The notes: generated by a model from the letters alone, not told the origin. Numbered from the stretch's first letter, positions 22,101-33,868 are shown. The stretch is 64,000 bases of DNA from Clytia hemisphaerica (GCA_902728285.1 CACVBU010000206.1:1-64000); one strand, 5' to 3'. A program made the numbers and translations.

Positions 22101-25100
22101 AGGTCCCTCTACGGCTATGAACTTTGAAATTAGCTGTAGATATCGGGTCTGTGTACAGACAACTTTTTCCTCATTTTCATATAAAACACATATGAATGAA
22201 AACAAAACGTTACCAGGTTTCCAATCTTGAGGAGCTTCCACAGAATTTCCACTACTTATACGAAATGCAAACTTGATCAAATCTTCGCATGATACTGAAG
22301 CTGGAAGAAAAAGATTAATTTTAATATTGTAAACGCCATTATGAATATAATTAGCCATAATTAGACATATGAAATTCAAGTATGGATTCGATACATTTGC
22401 CATATCAAGTTAAGAAAAACAAAACAAAACAAAGGTCTTCACTTTTTTCTTTAAATCAAGTCCTTTTCTGCTAATTGAGTATAAAAATTAACAGAAATAC
22501 TTAAAGGGACATTACAGTAGTAAAATGTAAACATTGCGCGAACCACGTGTCATTAAAAAGAACAATTAAAATCACGTGTCCAAAACAAACTTGTAAAACA
22601 ATTAGCCATATTTGGTTTGATTTTTTATTTTGAAACAGTTGAAATGTGACATTTGTTTTGATTTTGTATCCGCTGCATACAGTTTGTTTACAAATTTCGC
22701 AAGTACTGTTATGTCCATTTAATACTTAGCTTAGTCCAATTATTGACTTCTTGAGCAAAATAGAGTAGGAGAAATAAAACTGATCTTACCAGACTTGGCT
22801 TGTTTGCCTGCTTCTAACTTCTTTTTTGCTTGGAAAACAGCGACTGCCTGAAAATAAAATGTGAGTATACAACAACCTTAGATCTATTATAGTGGTACCA
22901 GATCAATGGAAATTGTAACAAAAGTGCTTACAAGTATTTTTTCAGCCTCTTTCAATTGTGAATGTGTTTGTAATATCTCTTTTTCAACTTTTGTTATTTC
23001 TTCTTTCACCTTGTCTATATCTTTGCAAACGTTGATTTGTTCGATTGCTGTAAAAAAGTCAAAAAAGTCAAAGATAATCCCATTGTTTGTTACCAAATGA
23101 ATTACAAATGAAAAGAGAAGGGAAAGTTCCACAGAATCGACCAGTTTCGAATCTTCAAATGTTTCACGTCATTGTTGTTTGCTATCAAAAATTAGCTCAA
23201 AACGATTTAGTAAAAATAACTGCATGGTGTCCTCAAGGTTTTCAGGTTCCCCCATCTTAGGGACTAAAACCCCCATTTGGTCTTCTCCCCCACCTACCCT
23301 TTTTCCGGGATTCTCCCCCATTTGAAGAATATTTTTGTGACCCAACGATTTGCTATATCTATATATTAATAGCCGTAGTCTGTATGTCATTTTGTTTGTT
23401 TGTGTGTCACTTTCGTTTTCGCAAGCAATGTTTTGTTCTTTTAAAAGATGACTTTTATTTTGTTCTTGCTCCACAAATTTGTTTAACGATATTCGCGCCG
23501 TTTTGATTGATAGATTAGACTTTTTCTTTCTTTTTTCTTTCTTTTCTTTTGTTTTATGTTTTCGAATGTAATTAACGACCTTATTTGATTTGAGACATTC
23601 GAATTCTTTTTCAAAACAAAAGAAATTTTTTAAACAGAATCTGTTAAAGAAAAGAGCAAATATAAAATAAAACACAAGAATCACATAACAAGTTTGTTAG
23701 AACAACAGCAACATTAAAAATACATTCAAAAGGCGGTAAAAACTAAAATTCTTTCTCGTAAAAACGGACCTTTAAACATGTATGTCGATAATTATTTTGC
23801 TGTAAATCTAAGTCATTGTTGAATTTGAAAAATTATTGAAGTTATGACGAAGTTATTTTATAAAAAACAATATAAAATTGCGCTATCTATCACGCTTTTT
23901 TGTCTGCGTGTCCTAGCTGCCTTCCGGGGGACTATGGTTGCGAGCTGACTTTCGGCCCTGCCCCTCGGACCCTTAGCAGAATAAAGAGGAGAAGAAACAA
24001 GGGAAATTGTGTGAATTTTAATTCACTTTTTGGAACTAATTTGACCAAATTTCTATCTTTCTGGGGGCAAAAAGTTGAAATTTTCCTATTTTTCCGATTC
24101 TTAATAGTGGGACTGAAGTTTGATTTTCTGATTTTTCAAACTGCCATGTTTCAAAAAGGCACACTTAAGGCCGGCACATACCCATACCCATACCCTTCTC
24201 TTGCCTAAGTACCCCCCCCCCCCCCTCGGGCTGCCTTTTTTCGACGAATCGCGTGTTATGTCTATTATTTCACTCCGCTTATCTTGACATCAAAGTTTTC
24301 CTAAACATCAAGAACTACGGCATATATAACGCGAGCGAAGCGAGAAAAAAAATCTAATTGCAGAGCCGTCTCGGACGTCGCTGGTCGCCGGTATGGTGTA
24401 ATTTGGGAATGATGCCCTTTCTGTTTTCTGATCATTTTTGCCACAAAAATCTTTTTCAAAATATGGTTAAAAGATACGTCACCCGGGAGGGATAGAGTAA
24501 AACTTTAAAGAGAATTCTTCCCTTAAATTTTGATTTTATCGTGTTTAAGCCACCTTCCCAACATCTCAAAGGACTTTAAATGCGTTCAGCAAACAGCTAA
24601 ACCGGCGTGCGACGCTGGGTACCGGCTAGTTTTGCATAATAACTTGATAAAAATAAAGACTTCCTGCAATGAACACACAAATGCTGGAAATAGACACATT
24701 TAATCATCTATTTGAATTATCATTATATCTAACTTCTGCAATTTCTACTCCCACTTCCATTAAAATATCCTGAAATCCCCCATTTGTATTAGTCCCCCAT
24801 CAAGGTGAAAATATTCACTTCCCTCTCCAGGACAAAAGCTGACCCCCCTATCTTCCTGGGGGGAGGGAGGATCCCATGTACTGTCATCCATTGTCATCAC
24901 TATTGTCATTTATGATATACAACACCGCAAAGAATCTTTAAAATTGACAAAAATTTCTATCTAAGAATTAGGTGCAAGAAATCAAAACAGTTACGTAACT
25001 TTTTAAATAATAAATTCAGTAACAGTAAATGCAGTAGTGCACCATCCTGGATAAGGAAACATATAATAAACCTGTCTGTAAACTTTTCTTCAAATCATTG

Positions 25101-25920
25101 CCTTTGTAAGCCAAATCTTCTCCAATCTGAAAGGTTTGAAAGAAAAAAAATTTTCACTGTGACAAAATATGCATTTATGATGAATCTTTTTTGATAGGAC
25201 ATATTTAGTTTTAATGTATATAAATATAGAACGTGCGCATAATTTTTTCAAATATTGGATACCCCCTCCCCCCTGGTATGCAGAGAACAATATAAATGAT
25301 GCCATTTAAACAATAGACCTACACTTTTGCTAATCCCCTCCCTCCCCCATTCATTGCATGCGTACTATATGGATGGCCCCTAAGGGTTACTGTGTTATAA
25401 TTCACCTTTAAAGTGTAAAGGAGATTGACATATTTCTAAATTTGTTGTATTAATTTTCTCCAAGACAAAGGATTTTGACGTCAAACCTACCTGATAAACT
25501 TAATATCATAATTATGCAATACAAATTTCGAACCTTATTGAGTGCTTCAGTGTTGGTAGGTGGTCTGCCACGTTGGCTGTAAACTTTTGTAAGGTTGTCA
25601 AAAAACTCTCTAAATAAATGAAAATATAACTCTCTCGGACTCTGAAGGAATGAGTGCGAATATAGAAAAGATGTAATCAAAAAAGGTTGTTTCCCTTTAT
25701 CTTTACTGGTCAAGACTTTTCCAAATATTAAAAAACCGACATGTTTCCAAATACTGTCAATCTGCTTTTAAAATTTTTGTTTTGAATGTTACATACGACA
25801 TCAATGTTACAACTAATAAAATACTTACTTTGTTAGATTTGCAAAGTCATCCAGTTGACCAGAGATGATATTTTCTGTGCTCAGATGATATGTTATTCCA
25901 ATCTCCGAAATGTCTACCAT
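19144..25920 (-). CDS. MED4: Mediator complex subunit 4 (MED4), 8 exons found
   Basis: MED4 is a middle-module subunit of Mediator, the nuclear coactivator linking transcription factors to RNA polymerase II. Exons on the minus strand: 25920-25829, 25609-25534, 25126-25072, 23047-22932, 22847-22790, 22300-22214, 20673-20563 and a last exon at 19211-19144. Splice phases agree throughout, giving about 220 aa. Landmarks: an acidic/basic coiled coil (about 76-113, KVKEEITKVEKEILQ); AVAVFQAKKKLEAGK; the family hallmark KFAFRISSGNSVEAPQDWKPG followed by GDPRRPYPLDIEMRSGTLGQ (compare human YAHRISASNAV, WVPGDPRRPYPTDLEMRSG); and an acidic-serine tail EFMSTSSDSSSS resembling human EIMSTDSSSSS. Human MED4 is 270 aa, so a proline-rich linker exon between 20563 and 19211 may be missing. 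The last acceptor is ambiguous (CAG and AAG four bases apart); only the second keeps phase in this model. Confidence 0.9.
19405..19678 (-). repeat. Dispersed repeat, uninterrupted copy (second copy at 37056-39170)
   Basis: Read on the minus strand from about 19678 it runs GTAGTCTGGACCCATAC, AATTGGAGATTTTGAATTTG, CTGGCCAATCAGAATTTTG, ATAAATTTATCGGGTGAAC and on to AGTAGACGGGGCCCC. The same sequence at 37-39 kb is split by two insertions, so this copy preserves both empty sites. It lies in the MED4 intron between exons 7 and 8. Confidence 0.8.
20674..21337 (-). repeat. Tandem array copied from a MED4 intron/exon boundary
   Basis: Eleven copies of a 50-59 bp unit follow the genuine exon 7 acceptor. 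On the minus strand each contains AAGAAACGTGTATTTTTATG, then CCACTTTTTCAG or a shortened CCACAG, then the first bases of exon 7 (GGGATCCACGAAGACC, ATATCCATTA). Five extra copies (from about 21000 to 21290) keep the full polypyrimidine tract and AG. The copy near 20781-20823 carries a longer exon fragment extending through the codons for LDIEMS. In frame, the exon part reads GDPRRPYPL and then TAA. Confidence 0.9.
21349..21524. repeat. Inverted-repeat element abutting the MED4-derived array
   Basis: The left end TACTGTAGCTTCGTGTAATG and the right end, read inward, TACCGTAACTTCGTGTAATG are inverted partners. Further pairing continues inward (GACATAGCTTGTC, CAACTATCTG). The same left-end word TAGTACTGTAGCTTCGTG also appears inside the array at 20764-20781, so the element took part in the rearrangement. 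Confidence 0.7.
21915..22155. repeat. Dispersed repeat, copy 2 (first copy at 2055-2310)
   Basis: It contains ATTCCCGTACGGAGA, CTCTGCGATGAAGTATG, CTCTCTCACCAACACTCCA and GCGGTCGGTTTGAAAAATC in the same order as copy 1. It sits just downstream of MED4 exon 6 in an intron. Confidence 0.6.
23358..24629 (+). mobile_element. Candidate non-autonomous Helitron
   Basis: The left end TCTATATATTAATAGCCG is preceded by A, and the right end GGTACCGGCTAG is followed by T, matching the Helitron rule of 5' TC, 3' CTRR and insertion between A and T. A GC-rich stretch before the CTAG has CCGG/CCGG pairing that could form the usual 3' hairpin, though the stem is short. No Rep/helicase is encoded. A poly-G-ended element is nested inside at 23926-24231. 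It lies in a MED4 intron, on the strand opposite to the gene. Confidence 0.55.
23926..24231. repeat. Poly-G-ended miniature element, copy 2 (decayed left end)
   Basis: The right end GCCTAAGTAC followed by about 14 C matches the ends at 10381 and 32640. The left end CTTCCGGGGGACTATGG is a decayed partner. The interior TTGCGAGCTGACTTTCGG resembles 32140-32165. It lies within the candidate Helitron. Confidence 0.55.
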
Positions 25921-26444
25921 TTTGATCTATTTATGGTAAATTTTGTTCTATAAAAACAAAATCAAAAAAAATGTAAATAAAGGCTTTTTAAGGCAATATC
26001 TATACCATATACAAACTGAGCAAAGATCAGAATTAGAGAGAGAAGAGGACATCAGATAAGACAAAAAAAGAAAGGGATGTTATTGAAAAAAAAATTGGCA
26101 TCTTTGCCAATATGATAATTATGATAACCTCCTAAAACAAATTTAAAAAAAACGGAACATCAAAATTACTACTCTATTTGAAGAGAGAAAATTACAGTAT
26201 GTTTAACCAGCTTGGTTGTCTGAAAATTTAACTTTGTCATTTTTGATGTACCTTAAAAAAATGAGTTACATAACTCGAAAAATTAAGGTGCAACATAAAT
26301 AATTAAGGTGCACCTTTAAAAAACTGAGTTTCACGCTTTCAGGCCTCACTTTTATTTTCTCAAATATGAAGAACGAAACATGTACGAGTATATCAAATGC
26401 ATATATTGTTACATGACATACAATATGTAGGAATTAGGTAAGTT

Positions 26445-27818
26445 TCATGTTGACTTTATACCTAAATAGGTAAATAAGCATGACGGTATGTTTTGTTTCA
26501 ACAAATATTCATCACTAAATAATGTCAGCACTTTTCTACCAGCCAAATATTTTAGAGACATCTTCCTACTTAAAATGTCTGTATTACAAAATTTGAAAAA
26601 TAGTGTTCTGCATCCATTTGGTAAGTCGTTTTCAGACAAAGCCAAAACACCTAATTCTGATAGATTCCAATTAAGCATCGTTACTGAGTCATATATCTCA
26701 TGATCAGGTGGAAGATCATTAATTCTACAGCACATTATTTCTTTATTTGTATACAATTCACATGCTGTGAACACATGTTTAGTATCTTTAGTTTCAGTAA
26801 ACAGTTGGGAAGCAAGGATTCCAAACTTATTAATAAAAGGTGATTCAGATCCATCATTCAAATATTCAAAATCGGGAATAGCTTTTCCATTGATTAACCT
26901 GAATACATGCTTTACTTCTGTATCTTTTTCAGGGGCACCAGGAGGCAATGGCACAATGAAATATATTAGCTTTGAAACTCTTCCAAAATAACCCCCAGTA
27001 CAATTTCTTTCAATTGAATATGAATACAATAATTCTCCATCGTAGTTAAACTCCTGGATTTCATATGTTGTACTGCCCACATTATTGATTGATTCTTGAT
27101 AGAAAAACATCCTGTCGGTAGTATAATATCTCCAAGGTTCAGAAAATAAATTCTCTTCAGGGCGACCAGGCATATCAACATACAGTTTAACTCTCCTACC
27201 ATGCCATATATTGGTTGTATCAGTATGGAAAATATCAACAAAACAATTTGGATCAAAATTATGCAGAGAAAATAAATCGCGTGGCCTTTCATCAAATAAC
27301 AAATAGGCTGAAAATTGGTCACCAACAATGAAATCTACATCCCAATAGTGAAACTTATCTGCATCATATTGCAATGAAAGATCTGGCTTGGCTGAAGCTT
27401 CAACGGTCTTTGTTTGAAACTCTGTTTCTAAGATATCGGAGAAGCTCAAATAGTAAAAATCTATGCTTGTTACTTTTGGTTTCTTCTTTGATCTTATCAA
27501 GACTGCATGGATAAATGTAGCACCCAATGGGTTAAGTTGTGACCAATTTGTGGAATATTCATCCATATGTGGCATTTGAATTTTTAAAAGTTTTTTTTCA
27601 AGTGCACAACTTTCTTTATTGTATGATATGATATAGACTTGATTTTCCTGCTCGACGTAATCATGTACACCTACTAAATAGTATTTTCCAGATGAATCAA
27701 ACCCGCTATTTAAGATACAGTCATAGTCGTTTCGAACCTTATCTGAAAGCAGGATTGGAGCACAATCTGTTCTCTCCTTATTTGAGGGAGCAAACATTGA
27801 ATGCTTTTTGCAATCCAT
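26445..27818 (-). CDS. Intronless protein of unknown function, 457 aa
   Basis: I do not recognise this protein. A single uninterrupted frame of 457 codons on the minus strand, in a window where random frames rarely exceed 120 codons, argues for a real gene. It starts MDCKKHSMFAPSNKERTDC and ends FTYLGIKST. No signal peptide, transmembrane segment or catalytic motif is visible. Cysteines are scattered. Short aromatic-rich phrases spaced through it (KYYLVGVHDY, QVYIISYN, FHYWDVDFIVG, WRYYTTDRMFFYQ, ELGVLALSEN) look like strand segments of a repeated beta structure such as a propeller, but that is only an impression. It lies upstream of MED4 on the same strand with about 520 bp between. It may be a retrogene, a lineage-specific gene, or a large exon with unseen 5' exons. 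Confidence 0.8.
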   Translation of the reverse strand: MDCKKHSMFAPSNKERTDCAPILLSDKVRNDYDCILNSGFDSSGKYYLVGVHDYVEQENQVYIISYNKESCALEKKLLKIQMPHMDEYSTNWSQLNPLGATFIHAVLIRSKKKPKVTSIDFYYLSFSDILETEFQTKTVEASAKPDLSLQYDADKFHYWDVDFIVGDQFSAYLLFDERPRDLFSLHNFDPNCFVDIFHTDTTNIWHGRRVKLYVDMPGRPEENLFSEPWRYYTTDRMFFYQESINNVGSTTYEIQEFNYDGELLYSYSIERNCTGGYFGRVSKLIYFIVPLPPGAPEKDTEVKHVFRLINGKAIPDFEYLNDGSESPFINKFGILASQLFTETKDTKHVFTACELYTNKEIMCCRINDLPPDHEIYDSVTMLNWNLSELGVLALSENDLPNGCRTLFFKFCNTDILSRKMSLKYLAGRKVLTLFSDEYLLKQNIPSCLFTYLGIKST

Positions 27819-30800
27819 TTTTCTGTATCATTGGCATAGGAGCACCATATTATATCAATATTTGCATAGTTATTATAATTATTGATACCTTGATAGAAAT
27901 AAAATGAGAAATAAAATTAGAATGAAACAAAATTATGTTCATGAACAGTCCTAGCATTTGAACCTTATTAAAAATTTCAAGATTAGACCTTTTTCAAAAT
28001 AGGTATATGAGGATCCCCAAAATGTAAAAAGGAGATATGGTAAAAGACATTAAAACAAAAGATTGAAGAGGTTGGAAAGGTTGAATATTTGACAAATGGA
28101 CTGCAAGTGGGTGAAAACTTTTGAAGAAAAAGATACCCAAGGAAAATAAGCACTAAAGAAGCTACCAGACAATCTCAATCAAACTGAATCGATGATCAAA
28201 CCAAACAGGCAGCTGTAAAATCTGAACCCTTCATAACACCTCTTTTATATGTTTCAATCAATGATCCTAAGGTGTAGACTATTTCTCATCTTCAATTCTT
28301 CAAAAAAAGTGGAAATTTGATGCGAGAGTTTGTCAACAAAGTGCTGCTAAAACTGATTGAATAAAAGAAGAACTTAAAATCTCTGTTTTGTTCTTGATAT
28401 AAATACACGTTTTTTTTTCAAAGAATATCTTCTATAAGAATATCAGGGTGAAAATTGGCCAAATCGTAAGAATACCCTAAGAATACCCTCTAGGGTGAAT
28501 TTCACAGAATTTAATAAAAATATATTATATACAGTCATTTTGCATTCGGTTAACAGAAAAAAACTGCTTCCTTTGCTAGAAATAAATTAAAGCTTTGAGG
28601 AAAAAATGTAATTTTAACCCAAATGTTCACTCAAAAGTTCCAAACTCTCAAACAAATTGATCATTCAGGATCATTTTTCATTTTTATAAAAAAGTCAAGT
28701 CTAAAAAAGTAAGAATAAGCCAAGAATATTCCACCCTCAATTTTGGCACTTTCATAAGAATACTTCACCCTCATCTAAAGTACACTATTCGAGTTGTGGT
28801 GAACATTACTAAGAACGAATTTCATCGGTTGATATACCGTGAGTGGTCCTAAATCCAACAGCCCTGCCTAAATTCGATGGGGCCTTTTAAAGATACAAAC
28901 TAAAATAAAAACAAACCTTTCGCTGTGATGCAATGAAGATACCAAAGTGTCAACTAAACTGAGAGATTTGATACACTGAACTAATTGAACCAAATAACAA
29001 TAAAATTGCTTCTTATACAAAACATAATTTCTAATTACAAAATTGTTAGCGTTTTAAACATGAGCAAGAGATTCAGAATACAGAATAGAGGTAACTATTT
29101 TTATAACTTGCACGTTTTTGAAAAACATTAATTGACATTATAGTCATATTGTTAGATGTTTTGGTTCGAGAGTTCTTGCAATACAATAGTTTATTGTTCT
29201 ACTTGGAGAGGGAATGTTTGTAAACATATAGAATTTTTTTCATAACATTTATTTGGGGGGTCGGATTTAGGCAGGGCTGTCAGATTTAGGACCACTCACG
29301 GTAGTTTCTTTCTGCAGACTGATATCTCTTTACTGGCTGCTTTGCGCTTTTGGGCGCCTTGGATACTGTAACATAAAACTTTATTTGTTTCAATTGTTGA
29401 TTCGTAGGGTTGAATTTGTTTTTAATTTTCAAACGAAAAAAATTTTTCAAAGAATCTTTTCTGATTTGAGGAAAGCGCTTCACCTTCATGGCTAAGTGTT
29501 TTTCTTATCTGAAAATTAAATTCCTGTTGTCTACCCCCTATATATCAATTTTTTTCTGGAAGAGCCCAATCCTGGAATATTGAATTGAGGTTCCACCTCA
29601 GTTCAGGAAATTGCATAGATCCGCAACGTTGCAAGATTCTGCAATGTTGCATTTTTTGCAACGCTTCCCTCAGCAATCGCTGCAATTTTTTGCAACGTTC
29701 CCAAATATGGAAGTGTGAGATTATAAACACCAACTATGACGACCATCAATTTTCGCAAATAGAAGCAAAACTAGGCAAAATTTGGCATATTTGATCAAAG
29801 TAGCATTTCTTTCAAGAATGATTGTGAATAAGGTAGGAAAAGGAAATTAAAATGTTAGGGTGAAAAGTTTCCTTTTGAGTTGTTCTTCAAAAGAACCTAG
29901 GTCGAGGCCCTGTGTCTGCGAGCTGCTGCGAGCCCAGCTTCGGTCCATAGGCCAGGGCTGAAAAATTATCCATAAAAATTATCCCGGTAAAACTGCGGAA
30001 TTTTGCAGCGCTGCGAAATATAACAACGCAAAAAATGCGCAATTTTGCAACATTATCATCGTTGCAGATGGCGGATCTATTCAATTTCCCGAACTGACTT
30101 ACACTTTAACAGTCACGGAAATCCTTGCATTTGCACAGGGTTCGACATGCGGCAAATGCAACGGGTTGAAAACAAAAGTGACGAAAAAACCTCGTGCAAA
30201 TGCAGTGTAGCTGGAACCTCGATATTCCAGGATTAGAAAAAGCTATACCTGTTATCTTTTTTCTTTAAAGAATCAACAAGCCATCAACATTGACAAATTC
30301 CACACATTTCCTCAGAAACTTTTAAAATCATCTGCCATTATGACCTTCTTGAAGCTGTTCCGAAATGAACCAATCGGGTTATGTATCGGAATTCGTATGG
30401 GAGTTCTTTTCCGAAATTTGTAAAATAGCTAAGTCGGCAAAAAAACTTTTCCCGAGGGTTTGAGGAAAAACGGAACTGCTATCATTTGTTTTTTATTTAA
30501 CCAGATATTTAAATTTGGGCTCAAAAATACTTAAATAAATAAGTTAATAATATTCAATATACTATTTCTATCTCTTAGAAAATAAACACTTACAAAACGA
30601 CATCGTTTATCATTTGGAATACCCCCGTATTTGGAGCATTCTATTGGGGGCGCAAAAGAATTTTTCTCGCACGCTCAAGGGGAAAAGGAAAGTTATTGAT
30701 ATTCTTTGAAAGGAAAAATGTCAGAAGCTAACCCAAAGATCAAAAGATGTATTTTGTTGTTGAGAATCGATCCTGTGAAGATGAAAAATTTTTTGCTTTG

Positions 30801-31317
30801 CGTTTTTTTCGGAATGCTGAAAAACTCTAATTTTGATCTTCCTTTAAGGTAAAGAGGTTCCGAGATTTGAGTTGGTAAAATCGTAAATCGCCGTTTTACG
30901 ACAAACAATTGGTCAAATCTTCTAAGTGCTCTAAGAATTAAACGCTTTTTTTATAAGAATAGTGTACAGTACTTTGGATGAGGGGCAACCCAAGTGCAAG
31001 TATTCTTAAGAAAGTGCCAAAATTGAGGGTGAAATATTCTTAACGTATGTCTCATCTGACCAAGCTATAAGACGCTTAAAATTTTTTAATATAGCACCAG
31101 AAGTCAGCCTAATGGTACTTGCACTAAAAGGGTCCAGAGCCGAGTTGGAGTCGGGTTCGGGTAACCTGAGATCAGATTGTGGTTGTTTTCTGCCCACCAC
31201 GTTGAAGCTCTAAAGGGATGGGTGAAAACATACAATCTGACGAATATGCAATCTCGATCAGGTTAGGTTCGGGTGGTTCATCGGGTCAACTTCAAAATTT
31301 TTCGCCAGCTTTTGATA
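27819..31317. other. Transposon-rich intergenic DNA
   Basis: No gene found. Around 28395-28790 and 30945-31050 there are relatives of a repeat with phrases AAGAATATC, TCACCCTCA and AATTGAGGGTGAAATATTC. The inverted-repeat element 29568-30235 is listed separately. The rest is AT-rich unique sequence. Confidence 0.4.
29568..30235. repeat. Inverted-repeat DNA element, about 670 bp
   Basis: The left end AATCCTGGAATATTGAATTG continues to GAGGTTCCA; the right end read inward is AATCCTGGAATATCGAGG. The arms share GCAACGTTGCA-like words (GTTGCAAGATTCTGCAATG on the left, TTTTGCAACATTATCATCG on the right). No transposase frame. Confidence 0.5.
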
Positions 31318-32117
31318 TTTTTGCAAAGCGAATTTATGAGCAAAGCAGTTTTGCTATATTGTGCACGTACCTTTAACTTCTATCCCAAGCGAAAATTTGC
31401 CATAAAATTTGCTATATAAATCACATCTTCCAACCGATGATTTTATCAACATGACCTTGAATGGTTTGGCTTGAAGCCACGCAAATTTTCTCGGTTTGGT
31501 AGCTAGGACTGCAAAAAATGCCTTTTTAAAATGGTGTACCCTAGCAGTGAACAGCAACAAAATTACCGGAAGCCGAAACACGGACTTAGAATCTGAAGTT
31601 GATCAAATTGCCGCGCGGGCGGCACGCATCTAAGCAATCTAAGCAGTGGTTCTTCGGTTTTTAATGTTTATTTTGCTATTAAATGGAAAAAAAAAAAGTT
31701 TGAACGGTGACAAAAAGGATCTTCATCATCCCTTGACTTTTAACAGCAAGTATCAAGTATCAAATAAGGTCAATCAATGAGAGTTTTTGCAAGTCGCGCG
31801 GGCGGGAGGAGTGCTCTTTTAGTGAACGAAACTTACCTTGCAAAACCAAGTGGATATTCTATAATAAAGAAGTACGGAGGTAGTCAAATTTGTCGAATTT
31901 GTCAAGAAATAAATCCAAGATAAATCAAAACTGCCGAAGAACCAACAAGCCATCTTGTACATTTTTGTTTTTGGTTTTATTTTTTATGTTTTGGTGATGA
32001 TTTCGACAGACGATTCGTGATTCGAATAAAAATGTTCGATCGACGAATATCGTTCGATTTTATTAAAGGCAACATTTACACAATAACTAGAAGGAAAACA
32101 AAAGATCGATGCGTGGG

Positions 32118-32664
32118 CCCGGGGGGGGGGGGTACTAGGTTTGCGAGGTGACGGGTATGTCCGAGCCCAAATCGAAAATCGACCCTTTGAGAGAAAAATT
32201 TTGGGTGATTTTGGGACCCTTTGAGAGACTTTTTCCTAAATTTTGGTCCTTTTTTTCCAAATTTTGGTTTGATTTTCACCAAATTTTGGTCAAAATTCTT
32301 GGAAATCGTGACCCTTTGAGAGAGAAATTTTTGATTTTTGTGATTTTGGGACCCTTTCAGAGACCAACTTTTGAATAGACCTTTTTTCAAAGAGGCCACC
32401 CTGTTGAATAATTATGTAGTCCAGCAGAAAAACAATGATAAAACCATGCATAATTATTACAATATGCATGATACAGTAATTATGCATGGCTCTATCATTG
32501 TTTTTATGGCTGGACTACATAATTATTCAACAGGACGTCCTCTTTGAAAAAAGGTCTATTTGTACCCCTTTGAGAGACTTTTGAGGAATGAGAAAAGGTA
32601 CCCTTATGGCTCGCACATACCCGGCACCCATTTTGCCTAAGTACCCCCCCCCCCCCCCCCCGGG
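32118..32664. repeat. Poly-G-ended miniature element, copy 3, with nested palindrome
   Basis: It begins CCC, a 13-G run and TACTAGG, and ends CCTAAGTAC followed by an 18-C run and GGGGG. The interior repeats GGGACCCTTTGAGAGA-type phrases. The palindromic element 32377-32557 is nested within it. Without that insert it is about 366 bp, close to the 335-339 bp of copies 1 and 4. Confidence 0.75.
32377..32557. repeat. Palindromic miniature element (AGACCTTTT ends), copy 1
   Basis: Almost the whole 181 bp folds on itself: AGACCTTTTTTCAAAGAGG on the left and CCTCTTTGAAAAAAGGTCT on the right, then AATAATTATGTAGTCCAGC opposite GCTGGACTACATAATTATTC, centred on TTACAATATGCATGATACAG. It is flanked by AT on both sides. 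A second copy is at 36868-37047. Confidence 0.85.
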
Positions 32665-33703
32665 GGCGCAGGCCCGCTGCCCGGTGGTTTGTGCCGCCGT
32701 GGATTATGTGGTGTGTTTGGGGCATTAAGGCTCTTACGACCCTGTAGCGGCTTTATTAGAAGAGGGATTTTTGCGAAGCGAATTTATGAGCGAAGCAGTT
32801 TTGCTATATTGTGCACGTACCTTTAACTTCTATCCCAAGCGAAAATTTGCTATAAAATTTACTGTATAAATCACATCTCCAAACCGATGATTTTATCAAA
32901 ATGACCTTGAATGGTTTGGCTTGAAGCCACAGAAACTTTCTCGGTTTGGTAGCTAGGACTGCGAAAAATGCCGTTTTAAAATGGTGTACCCTAGCAGTGA
33001 ACAACAACAAAATTACCGGAAGCCGAAACACAGACTTAGAATCTGAAGTTGATCAAATTACCGCGCGGGCGGCACGCATCTAAGCAATCTAAGCAGTGGT
33101 TCTTTGGTTTTAAATGTTTATTTTGCTGTTATATGAAAAAAATTAGTTTGAACGTTGACAGAAAGGATCTTCATCATCCCTTGACTTTTAACAGCAAGTA
33201 TCAACTCAAGTTCAAGTATCAAATAAGGTCAATCAATGAGAGGTTTTTGCAAGTCGCGCGGGCGGGCGGGAGGAGTGCTCTTAAGCTCTTTTAATGAACG
33301 AAACTTACCTTGCGAAACCAAGTGGATATTCTATGATAAAGAAGTACGGAGGAATCAAATTTGTCAATTTGTCAAGAAATAAATCAAAACTGCCCAAGAA
33401 CCAACAAGCCATCTTTGTACATTTTTGTTTTTGTTTTATTTTTATGTTTTGATGATTTCGACAGACGATTCGTGATGCGAATAAAAATGTTCGATCGTTC
33501 GACTAATATCGTTCGATTTTATTAAGGCACCATTTACATTAGAATAACTAGAAGGAAAAAAAAAAGAGCGATGCGCGGCGGCCGGCTGCGGGTGTTGTGC
33601 CTCCGTAGATTATGTGGTGTGTTTGGGGCATTAAGGCTCTTACTTAGCTTACGACCCTGTCTCTGTAGCGGCTTTATTTATTAGAGGGATTTATTTTAGA
33701 GTG

Positions 33704-33868
33704 TCTCTTATTTTGCTAGCAACTTGCGAATTGAGGTGGAGTCTGGATCGCTTCGCAACCCTTATACAATACGGCTAGTTAGAGAGTCTCTTATTTTGCT
33801 AGCAACTTGCGAATTGAGGTGGAGTCTGGATCGCTTCGCAACCCTTATACAATACGGCTAGTTGGAGA
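33704..33868. repeat. Direct tandem duplication, 83-bp unit, two copies
   Basis: TCTCTTATTTTGCTAGCAAC begins at 33704 and 33787. Each copy runs through GAATTGAGGTGGAGTCTGG and TATACAATACGGCTAGTT with essentially no differences, so the duplication is recent. Confidence 0.9.

Larger units (their letters stand above)
31318..33690. repeat. Tandem duplication of a roughly 900-bp unit; copy 1 interrupted
   Basis: Copy 1 covers 31318-32117 and resumes at 32665-32766; copy 2 covers 32767 to about 33690. Shared phrases in order include GCGAATTTATGAG, TTGTGCACGTACCTTTAAC, CCTAGCAGTGAACA, TTGCCGCGCGGGCGGCACGC, GAATAAAAATGTTCGATCG and ATTATGTGGTGTGTTTGGGG. Copy 1 is split by the poly-G-ended element 32118-32664. 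A 75-codon minus-strand frame (MFRLPVILLLF start) is open in both copies, but nothing else supports it as a gene. Confidence 0.85.

Noticed and set aside
31354..31581. 75-codon minus frame conserved in both units of the tandem duplication (also 32804-33031)
   Set aside because: Conservation simply reflects the recent duplication of the whole unit; there is no third homologue, splice context or motif to support coding.
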